Assembly: GCA_000402775.1 (NCBI GenBank)
Contig: AQSC01000049.1
Coordinates: 1 to 34,754, forward strand
Direction: 5' to 3'
Length of the DNA: 34,754 nt
Source of the DNA: Euryarchaeota archaeon SCGC AAA252-I15
Lineage (GTDB): Archaea > Altiarchaeota > Altiarchaeia > IMC4 > SCGC-AAA252-I15
Shown here: one piece after another, positions 13,976 through 22,051 of the stretch
Layout of the letters: every line of letters starts with the position of its first letter
Numbering within the stretch: the first letter of the stretch is position 1
Program-made: the position numbers and the translations under genes
Notes under the pieces: generated by a model
Database searches by the model: none
Told to the model about the DNA's origin: nothing
The model's input: the letters and a program-made list of their open reading frames with translations, nothing else

Positions 13976-14532
13976 ACAGTCTCTTTTAGAGCGGACTTCC
14001 TTATCGCATTAATCAGGTTATTGGGTGTGAACGGGTGCTGGAGATAGCCGGTTGGCGAAACGTGCCGTGCAACATGGCTTGCATAAAATTCATCCGCTCT
14101 GGTGGGGCGGCCACCTTGGTGTTCCTTCCATTCTGGCGGCTCCTCGGTAGACGTAACGATGACGGGAAGATTTGGTCGCATGCCCTTAAGCTGGAGTAAT
14201 AATCGGTCGCCTTCTAATACGCCATCTGTGGCGGTCTCGCCACGGTCGACGACAAGAACATCAACGTCGCGGAACGGTTCAACTGATTCGAGGAAACCGG
14301 GGAGAAGTCCCTCTTGTTTCTCCCTTTCCCGCAGGCTAGTATTGTGGGCGGACTCGTCCAGGCGCGTGAGCGCACCCTCAAAGCTCACTCCTTCAGCTTG
14401 AAAGCCCGCCTGATTTAAGAGGTCGATCATGGTTCCCCTTACTGTCTCGTTGTTGTTTACGACTAATACCCTGTTTTTTCCGCCGGTTTTTTCGTGGGCT
14501 AACTTTTCCTTTATTGCGGACATGTTATTCAT
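13972..14532 (-). CDS. Degenerate response-regulator receiver protein
   Basis: The 186-residue product is a receiver-like domain without an output domain. The first strand is RVLVVNNNETVRGTMIDLL, where the acidic pair that binds Mg2+ is replaced by Asn-Asn-Asn-Glu. The phosphorylation site strand DVDVLVVDRGETATDG keeps an Asp. The conserved lysine near the end, normally before Pro-Phe, is replaced in YLQHPFTPNNLINAI. An insertion of about 25 residues lies before the phosphosite strand, and another follows VIVTSTEEPPEW. It may be a pseudo-receiver that works through protein contacts. Start could also be the ATG three codons later (MSAIKEK). No partner kinase is adjacent. Confidence 0.7.
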   Translation of the reverse strand: MNNMSAIKEKLAHEKTGGKNRVLVVNNNETVRGTMIDLLNQAGFQAEGVSFEGALTRLDESAHNTSLREREKQEGLLPGFLESVEPFRDVDVLVVDRGETATDGVLEGDRLLLQLKGMRPNLPVIVTSTEEPPEWKEHQGGRPTRADEFYASHVARHVSPTGYLQHPFTPNNLINAIRKSALKETV

Positions 14533-14591
14533 ACGCTTTTATCAAAGAAAAATGGTTGGGAATTTATTCTTTAAAACCCCTTAAATTATTC

Positions 14592-16064
14592 ATGCATCGG
14601 AGAATCGTCAAATACATTGATACTGGTAAAGGCCCCATACAGCAGGAAGTTAAGCCCTCCTTCCAACACCCTGAGACAGGCCCTGAAGGAACATACTACC
14701 AAATAAGACTAGGAGACCGCGACAAACTAGTGACATTCAGAGACGCTCCTGGCGTAAGCATGCTTGGGGCGGATTCAGTATCCCAGATGCTTAGGGACCC
14801 GAATAACAAGGGCAGGTCACTCTATTTTGTGCAGATGGGGGATGACGAGTTCAGGCATGTGGTGCCAGTAGAGCCTCCAATGGGAGGTTTCGAGGCCGGG
14901 GCCTTGAATGCCATGGCCGCTGAGAGAGTTAAGATAAATCGCGAAGACCCGCTTGCAAAAAGGTTGGTTCGCTATATCAATGACGCTGAATACCCTCAAA
15001 TAAGACGGGAAATCGCGGAGATGCCGCTCGGTCAAGTAGTTCGTTTCTCCTCTCTTATTGGCATATTCTACGAGTCTGATATGGGAGATAGGATCCTACG
15101 GGGTATTAAGGAGGAAAAAACTTGGGATCAGCTTTTTGGTGATTTACGCCGGTGGGATGGCTACTCTCTCGTAAGGCTGGGAGAAGTTGTTCCGGAACGG
15201 GTTTCCGACAGGCCCCTCCGGTGGGGAAGCATGCCGCCACTGGTCAGGGGCGTCCTCTCAAGACACGGCTACGATCTCATTGCGCTTCCCGGCGTTGCGG
15301 AGGTTGGGACCCACTCTGACTTATACACTTCGAAAAAGAGTCTGGACGAGAGTTTATTCCTGGGTAAAACCGAGGGTGAGGTCGAACGTAACATACCTAT
15401 CTCCGCGACTTTGCTTAAAGAAAATTTCAGGGACAGGGCGAAATTAGCAGGAAGCAGTAATCCTATTGACGAGGCAGAAAACCTCATGCTTGCCTCAAGC
15501 TACTCTCCGTTCCAGTTGGCTGAACGTTATGGTCACAAGTGGTTGAAGTTGAATGCGCTAGCCAAGGAGTTGACGTCACCAACTGAAGTACTTCACGGTG
15601 TAAGCGACGTCTCCGAATTCCTCGTCGTCCACAGGTGGAATCCTTTACTTCCGGAAGGATATGAGGTGGCAATTAATCGGAGGTGGATTTTCAGCGACTC
15701 CAATAATTGCCTTGCGACCAAAACCCCCCTAGTTAAGGCCGTGGCAGAGCTTAACGAAGGTTTTAACCAGGTCGAGGCGGCCGGGGCCGGCGAAAAAGAC
15801 GCGCTCATCGCGGAGAACTCAGGTAAACTTCAGGGGAATCTGGCGGGTTTGAGGGCTGCATTGCTTCGCGACGCAAAATCCCACGAAATAGAAATACAAG
15901 GAAAATCAGGGCTCCCCGAACACGACCCCTATTTAAGGCAGCTTCGTGTTTTCGACGACAACGCACACTTCCTCGTAAACGGCTTGGGTCCCCTCGTAAG
16001 ACATCCTAGAGAGGCATTTCTGCTTTTCGGAGCCTGGAGGGAGAAACGCCTACTCGGCTTATGA
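14592..16064 (+). CDS. Unknown 490-residue protein
   Basis: I do not recognise this protein. I start at ATG 14592 (MHRRIVKYIDTGKGPIQQEV) because TTTAAAA lies about 24 bases upstream, as for a leaderless gene; an upstream ATG at 14514 would overlap the divergent receiver gene. The product looks soluble, with mixed alpha/beta composition, many charged residues and no signal peptide. Visible elements include YYQIRLGDRDKLVTFRDAPG, GHKWLKLNALAKELTS and a His/Arg-rich end. It is divergent from the receiver gene and belongs to the same stretch of unrecognised genes. Confidence 0.65.
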   Translation: MHRRIVKYIDTGKGPIQQEVKPSFQHPETGPEGTYYQIRLGDRDKLVTFRDAPGVSMLGADSVSQMLRDPNNKGRSLYFVQMGDDEFRHVVPVEPPMGGFEAGALNAMAAERVKINREDPLAKRLVRYINDAEYPQIRREIAEMPLGQVVRFSSLIGIFYESDMGDRILRGIKEEKTWDQLFGDLRRWDGYSLVRLGEVVPERVSDRPLRWGSMPPLVRGVLSRHGYDLIALPGVAEVGTHSDLYTSKKSLDESLFLGKTEGEVERNIPISATLLKENFRDRAKLAGSSNPIDEAENLMLASSYSPFQLAERYGHKWLKLNALAKELTSPTEVLHGVSDVSEFLVVHRWNPLLPEGYEVAINRRWIFSDSNNCLATKTPLVKAVAELNEGFNQVEAAGAGEKDALIAENSGKLQGNLAGLRAALLRDAKSHEIEIQGKSGLPEHDPYLRQLRVFDDNAHFLVNGLGPLVRHPREAFLLFGAWREKRLLGL

Positions 16065-16101
16065 ATGCTTTTTATTGAATCCCTGCAATCCTTAATCTGT
16101 C

Positions 16102-16518
16102 ATGGACAAGCCGGAATGCAAGACTTGTGGGATGCGGGTACTATGCGAGGAAAACGCCAGATCATGGATTTTCTTCCTGATTGGAATTATCGCGACGGTT
16201 TCGATAAGAATCATTGAACCCTTAAATGCCGTGGACCCAATCTACGGTAAAATATCCTGGTATGTTGGAGTCACAGGCTTTTTCATCTTCTTCATCTACA
16301 AATACCGGATTCTAAACAAACGGGCGAAAATCATCAAGGAGACCGGCTTGATAGAAAAACTTTCAAACCATAAACTCCTGGATCCAGCAGACTCAATCCT
16401 TCTATCCCAGATAGTCTGCAGTCAGACAAGCTGGAAGGAGCGCACAAACTTCTTCGTCATCTTCGGATTGTCTGCGCTCGCATTGGCTGTCGCACTGGTC
16501 TTCGAGTTTCGGAATTAA
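16102..16518 (+). CDS. Small membrane protein with N-terminal cysteines
   Basis: The 138-residue protein has a cysteine-rich N-terminus (PECKTCGMRVLCEENAR), a possible metal or disulfide site. Three hydrophobic segments follow: WIFFLIGIIATVSIRII, WYVGVTGFFIFFIYKY, and a C-terminal FFVIFGLSALALAVALVF. I do not recognise the family. It precedes a coiled-coil membrane protein and the MoxR/DUF58/VWA operon on the same strand, with 32 bases to the next start. Confidence 0.75.
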   Translation: MDKPECKTCGMRVLCEENARSWIFFLIGIIATVSIRIIEPLNAVDPIYGKISWYVGVTGFFIFFIYKYRILNKRAKIIKETGLIEKLSNHKLLDPADSILLSQIVCSQTSWKERTNFFVIFGLSALALAVALVFEFRN

Positions 16519-16550
16519 ATTTAACCTTGTATTCGTATTTTAAAATTGCA

Positions 16551-17261
16551 ATGAAACGGGATGTCAACTACGCCTTAATGGGGCTTTTGCTCTTAACGCT
16601 CATATCCGTTGTGGGCTTGTCCGCCTACTACAAGTATACTTTCCACGACCTCGGAAAACGCTATGAACAAGCACGAGTCGAGATGGAGGCGACTTACGCC
16701 GAATTAAATCGCACTCAATACGAGCTAGACGAGAGAACTCGGCTATTGCACGAGCGGGAGGAGGCGCTCGAGGACAAGGAGACTAAGATGGACGAGTACT
16801 TCAGCGCCTTGGACATAAGCCGGCAGCGGGAGTCAAGCCTCGGAGACATGTTCAACCAGATAAGGACTGAAAACGCACTCCTCGCCCAACAAATCACCGA
16901 CACTCAAAACGAGCTCGACAAGACGATAAAAGACTTCAGCGCCCTCACGAAAAACTACAATGAGAGGACGGCCGAGTTTACGACCATGAAAAATCTTTTC
17001 GTGCAAATAGGCGCGTCCCTAGACTACATCGAAGACCGCTCCGAAGAGATGAGCTATAAAGTCTCCGACATCGAGTATGCCGTAAGTGACCTTGATGATG
17101 AGATAGACAAACTCTCAGATAGTCCAGTAAAAGGCAAAATTTCAAGCGAGGTACAGACCATTGACGCGAGCATCTACGAGATCTCCTACGCCTTAAACAA
17201 GCTTCAAATCAAGATTAACGACACCGACTATTATCTGAGCAGAATAAAGGGTTTGGAATGA
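16551..17261 (+). CDS. Membrane-anchored coiled-coil protein
   Basis: From the ATG at 16551 the product has 236 residues: one N-terminal membrane segment (YALMGLLLLTLISVVGLSAY) followed by almost continuous heptad-rich coiled coil, e.g. LNRTQYELDERTRLLHEREE and LAQQITDTQNELDKTIKDF. The C-terminal third changes to shorter helices with DIEYAVSDLDDEIDKL. A TTG 24 bases upstream is an alternative start. No enzyme motif is present, so a structural or scaffolding role at the membrane is likely. Its stop overlaps the next start by four bases (ATGA). Confidence 0.78.
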   Translation: MKRDVNYALMGLLLLTLISVVGLSAYYKYTFHDLGKRYEQARVEMEATYAELNRTQYELDERTRLLHEREEALEDKETKMDEYFSALDISRQRESSLGDMFNQIRTENALLAQQITDTQNELDKTIKDFSALTKNYNERTAEFTTMKNLFVQIGASLDYIEDRSEEMSYKVSDIEYAVSDLDDEIDKLSDSPVKGKISSEVQTIDASIYEISYALNKLQIKINDTDYYLSRIKGLE

Positions 17262-18172
17262 CTAAGTCTTATAAAAAAAATCTTTTAAGGCAGTTGGGAG
17301 AGGCTAAGGGAGTATACTGGTTGACCAGGATTTACGGGTGGCTGATCCTTTATCTCGCAGCCCTTCTAGGATTCACGATACTATTCCACTTGATAGGTGT
17401 GAAAACCGTTTACGCTCTAATCCCCTCAACATTGTACATCGAATTCCTGGTCATACTCCAGCTCTTGTTCAAGCCCAATATTGTGGAGCGGATCGAGCAG
17501 GTGGAGGCGGATTTTGACGGGAGCTTGAGGACTGCGTACGAAAACAGGGAGAAGAAGAATGTTATAGTAGACGACCTCCTTCATTCTGCGGAGTCGAAAC
17601 TTAAGATGGTGGGCTACTCTAAGCTCATGGACGTTGAGGAGCTTACTTACAGGACTCTTTCGACAGTTATTCTCGCATTCATATTCATCACACTCATCGT
17701 CGTAAGCTACCAGGATCTGGTACTAGATCTTAAAATCCGGGAGACTGCCTTAACCCGGGCCGGGAAGGCAATCCGGGAGAATGGGGAGCGGCTTTTCGGC
17801 GGGGGAATCTGGGAGTCTTCAGAGGATTACTCCGCTCCTGAGGAGGAAGACGAGTTGGGGGCGTCATCTGGCGGCTTGCAGCCAGGATTTTCCGAAGGCC
17901 CGATCGAGGGTAAAGGTGGGGGTGTCGGGGGCGAGGCCAACCTGGATATTTACGGGGAGCCGGGGTCTGCAAACCTTTGGGGCCAGGAGCTTGACATGGA
18001 GCTTCACCCCGAGTTCGGCGGCGACGTCGACGTGAACGAGGAGGCTAAGACTCTCGGGCAAATCGCTTATGCATTGCCTGAAGTTGAAGGCAGTGAAGAA
18101 TACAAGGATTATCCTGTAGAACAGGAGGAGCTTGTTCGAAAATACTTTGAGAAACTTTTGGAGGGAAGCTAA
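17258..18172 (+). CDS. Multi-pass membrane protein of the MoxR operon
   Basis: The 304-residue protein has two adjacent membrane segments near the N-terminus (YGWLILYLAALLGFTILFHL; YALIPSTLYIEFLVILQLLF), a cytoplasmic helical stretch, and a third (STVILAFIFITLIVVSY) near residue 140. The rest is an acidic, glycine-rich and probably disordered tail (GGLQPGFSEGPIEGKGGGV) ending in a compact charged block, YKDYPVEQEELVRKYFEKLL, which may be a docking motif. I do not recognise the family. The stop abuts the ATG of the MoxR gene with no gap, so the two proteins are likely partners. Confidence 0.78.
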   Translation: MTKSYKKNLLRQLGEAKGVYWLTRIYGWLILYLAALLGFTILFHLIGVKTVYALIPSTLYIEFLVILQLLFKPNIVERIEQVEADFDGSLRTAYENREKKNVIVDDLLHSAESKLKMVGYSKLMDVEELTYRTLSTVILAFIFITLIVVSYQDLVLDLKIRETALTRAGKAIRENGERLFGGGIWESSEDYSAPEEEDELGASSGGLQPGFSEGPIEGKGGGVGGEANLDIYGEPGSANLWGQELDMELHPEFGGDVDVNEEAKTLGQIAYALPEVEGSEEYKDYPVEQEELVRKYFEKLLEGS

Positions 18173-19210
18173 ATGACAGATAAAGGAAAAAGCCTGTGGG
18201 ATATGGCTGAAGAATCTGAGGGAAAACAAGAATTAATGGACGAGGAAGTGAAGAAGGTGTACTCTGCCATGGGCGAGATTACGTCGGGATTAAGAAATGA
18301 GGTTGGAAAAGTCGTTGTAGGGCAGCAGGACGTGCTCGAGCAGATTTTGATTGCAGTGTGCTGTGGAAGCCACGCGCTCCTTGAGGGTTTTCCAGGCCTT
18401 GGAAAGACTCTTATGGTCCGAACCCTGGCCGACGTCATGGACTTGTCTTTCAAGAGGGTGCAGTGTACGCCAGACATCATGCCTTCAGATATTACTGGAA
18501 CCTACATCATAGTCGAAGATGATGCGGGACGGAAAAGCTTCCACTTTGAAAGAGGACCGATCTTTTCGAACGTCGTTTTGGCGGACGAGATAAACCGGGC
18601 AACACCCAAAGCTCAGTCAGCTCTTCTGGAATCCATGCAGGAGAAACAGGTCACAGTCGGAAACTCAACCTACAAGCTAGACCCCCCATTCTTCGTGCTT
18701 GCAACCCAAAACCCGATCGAGATGGAGGGAACGTATCCCCTACCCGAAGCCCAGCTAGACCGGTTTCTGGTCAAGATACTAGTAGATTATCCAAAGCGTG
18801 AAGAAGAAGGCGAGATAATAAACCTTTATGCGTCTGAAAAACAGCCGAGCGTGCAAAAAGTACTTACGAAAAAACATTTGCTGGTTTTACAGGACTTAAC
18901 CCGGAAGATGCCCATGTCTGAGGATCTCAAGGAAAAAGTATTGGACATTGTCACAAACACAAGACCCGGGAAAAACAAGTTCGCGAAAAAATACCTGGAC
19001 TACGGGGCATCACCTCGGGCTGCCATCGGCCTGGTTTTGGCCGCCAAGGCGCGTGCCCTCATCTCTGGTAGAAATTATGTGAACAAGCAGGACGTAAAAT
19101 TTATGGCCTACCCGATCCTCCGCCACAGGCTTATACTGAACTTTGAGTCAGAGCGCAAGGGGATTAGCGCGGACGAAGTGATCGAGGAGATACTGCACGA
19201 GGTAGGCTGA
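18173..19210 (+). CDS. MoxR-family AAA+ ATPase
   Basis: MoxR ATPases act as chaperones that mature or insert partner complexes, usually together with von Willebrand A proteins. The P-loop is GFPGLGKTLMVRTLA (about 72-86), Walker B is VVLADEINRATPKAQSALLE, and sensor 1 is FFVLATQNPIEMEGTYPLPE, with LDRFLVKI after it; the lid domain ends with the usual DYGASPRAAIGLVLAAKA. The length of 345 residues includes a 45-residue acidic N-terminal extension. The stop overlaps the DUF58 start by one base (TGATG). Confidence 0.96.
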   Translation: MTDKGKSLWDMAEESEGKQELMDEEVKKVYSAMGEITSGLRNEVGKVVVGQQDVLEQILIAVCCGSHALLEGFPGLGKTLMVRTLADVMDLSFKRVQCTPDIMPSDITGTYIIVEDDAGRKSFHFERGPIFSNVVLADEINRATPKAQSALLESMQEKQVTVGNSTYKLDPPFFVLATQNPIEMEGTYPLPEAQLDRFLVKILVDYPKREEEGEIINLYASEKQPSVQKVLTKKHLLVLQDLTRKMPMSEDLKEKVLDIVTNTRPGKNKFAKKYLDYGASPRAAIGLVLAAKARALISGRNYVNKQDVKFMAYPILRHRLILNFESERKGISADEVIEEILHEVG

Positions 19211-20106
19211 TGCCCATAGACGCATCCTTTATCGACGAGCTTAAAAAGCTTACCCTAACTTCGAGGAGGAGGGTTTCAAGCATTTACACGGGGACGAAAA
19301 AGAGCATTCAGCAGGGCAAGGGCATTGAGATAATCGATCACCGCGAATACTTTCCTGGAGACGACCTTGAGACCGTCGACTGGAGGATTTACGCGAGAAC
19401 AGAGAAACTATACATAAAACGCTATGAAGTCGAGAAGAATCTCGCATTACACATACTCTTGGATGCGAGTTCGTCCATGAGCTTTACGACCCAGAATATG
19501 GGTAAATTCGATTACGCCGGGAGCCTTGCCGCAGGATTCGCCTACCTTGCAGTGCAGGAAAACGAGAAATTCTCTATCTCGCTTTTCGGGGAGAAGCTTC
19601 GGGCCGTCATGGACTTGGCGCGGGGGAAACCCCACTTCTTCAAGGCGATTGAAGTGTTGAATGCGACAAAACTTGAAGGGTCTACCGACATGGCCAAGTG
19701 CATGCAAGAGTATCGAAGCCTCATTAAATCCAAGGCATACGTCATACTCTTCTCAGACTTCTTCCAACCCTTAAACGAGCTTGAGGAGGGAATATTCCGG
19801 ATTGCGAAAAGTTCTGCCGAACTCCTACTAGTGCAAGTACTTGATCCCGGTGAAGTGTCACTCACCTTCAAAGACGACATCATATTCGAAGACATTGAAG
19901 ACCACGCGCAAGAGAGGTCTTTCATGTCCCCCAAGTTCATAAAAGACTATAGTAAAAGTCTGATTGATCATACTTACGCTGTAAGGGAAATCTGCGACCG
20001 ATTAGGAGTCGACTTTTACTCGGTTACAACTGACAAGCCGATTTTCCCGACTTTCGTATCTCTAATAAACCGGGAGGTGGAAAATGCCAGCCTACCCTCC
20101 AATTAA
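19210..20106 (+). CDS. DUF58 protein with von Willebrand A-like fold
   Basis: DUF58 proteins are the usual soluble partners of MoxR. This 298-residue member has the family hallmark IDHREYFPGDDLETVDWRIY (about 40-60), then RTEKLYIKRYEVEKNLALHI and the metal-site motif LLDASSSMSF at about 84. A second acidic site is in KLEGSTDMAKC, and FSDFFQP follows. It starts on the last base of the MoxR gene and overlaps the next gene by 23 bases, so the ratio of products is probably set by coupled translation. Confidence 0.94.
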   Translation: MPIDASFIDELKKLTLTSRRRVSSIYTGTKKSIQQGKGIEIIDHREYFPGDDLETVDWRIYARTEKLYIKRYEVEKNLALHILLDASSSMSFTTQNMGKFDYAGSLAAGFAYLAVQENEKFSISLFGEKLRAVMDLARGKPHFFKAIEVLNATKLEGSTDMAKCMQEYRSLIKSKAYVILFSDFFQPLNELEEGIFRIAKSSAELLLVQVLDPGEVSLTFKDDIIFEDIEDHAQERSFMSPKFIKDYSKSLIDHTYAVREICDRLGVDFYSVTTDKPIFPTFVSLINREVENASLPSN

Positions 20107-22051
20107 CCTTTTTTTCGGCCTACCGCAAGCACTTTGGGCTTTCACGCTCATAATACCATTAATACTACTCTACCTTCTGAAACCCAAGCCGAAAAAGATA
20201 GTTTTTTCATCAATCATGTTCATAAAACACATTGAAAAGTCTAAGAGATTCCATTCTGCAATCAAAAGATTTGTGACAGACCCACTCCTTCTAATCCAGA
20301 TTCTGATAATCGCCTTTCTCATACTCGCAATCTCAAACCCCTTCTACAAAACTAATGAAGTAGTTAAAAACAGGGAATCAGTGATCCTTCTTTTAGACGC
20401 TTCAGCAAGCATGAAGGCAAACGACGTCTACCCTACGCGGTTCGACGAGTCTGTCAAAGCCGCTCAAAAGGTTTTGGGGTCTCTCACAGAGGAGGATTCC
20501 GTGGCAATAGTCATCTCGGAAAAAATCCCGATACTGGCGTTTAAGAAGGGGACTCCAAGCCAGGCGCTCACAGTACTCTCCAAGCTTAGGCCGTCGGACT
20601 CCCCTGGAAATCTCGGCGACGCCCTATACTTTTCCAAAGACTTGTTGACCGAGGAAAACGCTTCAAAGAAGATTTTTGTGTTCTCGGATTTCTCCTTCCA
20701 GGACGGGATGGACGTTGAGGCTGCGAAAAGCATAGCCCAGCGAGAAGGCACTCACGTTGAGTTCGTAAGCGCGAACAAAGGCCACAGAAATTTCGCCATA
20801 ACCTCAATTATCGCATCTCGAACTCCAACAGACAAGACTCGCGTATACTTAAGCTTCATGGTGACAAACTATGGGGGCGTGGAAGAGTTAGTCAAGGCAG
20901 ACGTCTTGCTTGACAATCAGACCTTCGACTCCATCGAAAGAAAAGTCCCACCCCATTCAAGCGTACTCTATACAAGAGAGTTTAGCGTAAGCTGGCGGGA
21001 ACACTTGATAACAGTGGAACTCGACGAAAGTGACGACTTAACAGTGGATAACAAGGCGATGGTTTACCTGCCAGAGCTTAGAACCTTGCGTCTTGTTCTG
21101 ATTTCAAACGACTTTATCGGGGGGGACAGGTTCGTCCGCTATGCGTTGGGTTCGATAAACAACGTCCGGTTGTTTGATTCCGCCCCGCCGGTCACCCCCC
21201 GCACGGAAGACATTGACACGGTCGTCGTGGGCAACTTCGAAGAAGACAAGGTTCTCCCCGGAACCTACGCCGACATCGAGCAGGTCGTCTTGAGGGGTGG
21301 AGCCTTAGTGGTGTCGCCTTCAATGGGCTTGACAAGAGTAACCGATCCTAAATTCAAAAAGATGCTTCCAATCACATTGTCGGGAGTCATAAACAGGGAA
21401 TCTGAAATCATCAGAAAACTAAACCATGAGGCAATAGACGAGCGTGAAGTAGTATTCGAAGAGACCATAGTAAAAAGATACTATGAGGCTTGTGCGAAAA
21501 ACGACACTGTAACTCTCGCCGAAACCCGCGACGGAAACCCCCTCATAACCTACCACACATACGGCAAGGGGAAGGTAGTGTACCTGGGACTTAGCTCTGA
21601 TCCCGAGTGGAGTAACTTTTACTACACTGCGTCTTACCCGATACTCTGGTCTCGGCTGATTGACTGGGTTAACGTCCCGGAAGGTGAGGTTTCCATATCA
21701 TCGTATTCTGCAGGAGATTACATGCCTAAAGTCAAGGGTAAGGTATTGGTCACAACGCCTCGGGGGAAGAAGATTCAGTCATCAAACATCCTGCTTGATG
21801 AGGTGGGAGTCTACTATATTGAACACGAAAGCGGAGTAGACACGTTGACTGTGAACTTGGAAAACTCTCGGGAGTCTAATACCTCGATTATCTTGGACGT
21901 GAAGAATTCAGTCCCAGCAGAGTCTTTCAAAATCGAGGAGGAGGAGGTTGAGGTCGACAAAAAGATATACACTTGGCTTGCATTCGCAGGTATATTACTG
22001 CTAGTCTTTGAGGCTTTTTTCCTAAGGCGGAGGGGTTACTATGCAAGCTGA
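20084..22051 (+). CDS. BatA-like membrane protein with VWA domain
   Basis: The 655-residue protein begins with the aerotolerance-regulator N-terminal region: a hydrophobic segment (FTLIIPLILLYLLKPKPKKI) and a second at PLLLIQILIIAFLILAI. A VWA domain follows with MIDAS motif LLLDASASMKAND (about 105) and GNLGDALYFSKDL. Beyond it are beta-rich segments, a region like a class I amidotransferase fold (DIDTVVVGNFEEDK ... VVLRGGALVVSP), and a C-terminal membrane helix (WLAFAGILLLVFEAFFL). The long middle part is expected outside the cell. It overlaps the next gene by 11 bases. Confidence 0.9.
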   Translation: MPAYPPINLFFGLPQALWAFTLIIPLILLYLLKPKPKKIVFSSIMFIKHIEKSKRFHSAIKRFVTDPLLLIQILIIAFLILAISNPFYKTNEVVKNRESVILLLDASASMKANDVYPTRFDESVKAAQKVLGSLTEEDSVAIVISEKIPILAFKKGTPSQALTVLSKLRPSDSPGNLGDALYFSKDLLTEENASKKIFVFSDFSFQDGMDVEAAKSIAQREGTHVEFVSANKGHRNFAITSIIASRTPTDKTRVYLSFMVTNYGGVEELVKADVLLDNQTFDSIERKVPPHSSVLYTREFSVSWREHLITVELDESDDLTVDNKAMVYLPELRTLRLVLISNDFIGGDRFVRYALGSINNVRLFDSAPPVTPRTEDIDTVVVGNFEEDKVLPGTYADIEQVVLRGGALVVSPSMGLTRVTDPKFKKMLPITLSGVINRESEIIRKLNHEAIDEREVVFEETIVKRYYEACAKNDTVTLAETRDGNPLITYHTYGKGKVVYLGLSSDPEWSNFYYTASYPILWSRLIDWVNVPEGEVSISSYSAGDYMPKVKGKVLVTTPRGKKIQSSNILLDEVGVYYIEHESGVDTLTVNLENSRESNTSIILDVKNSVPAESFKIEEEEVEVDKKIYTWLAFAGILLLVFEAFFLRRRGYYAS

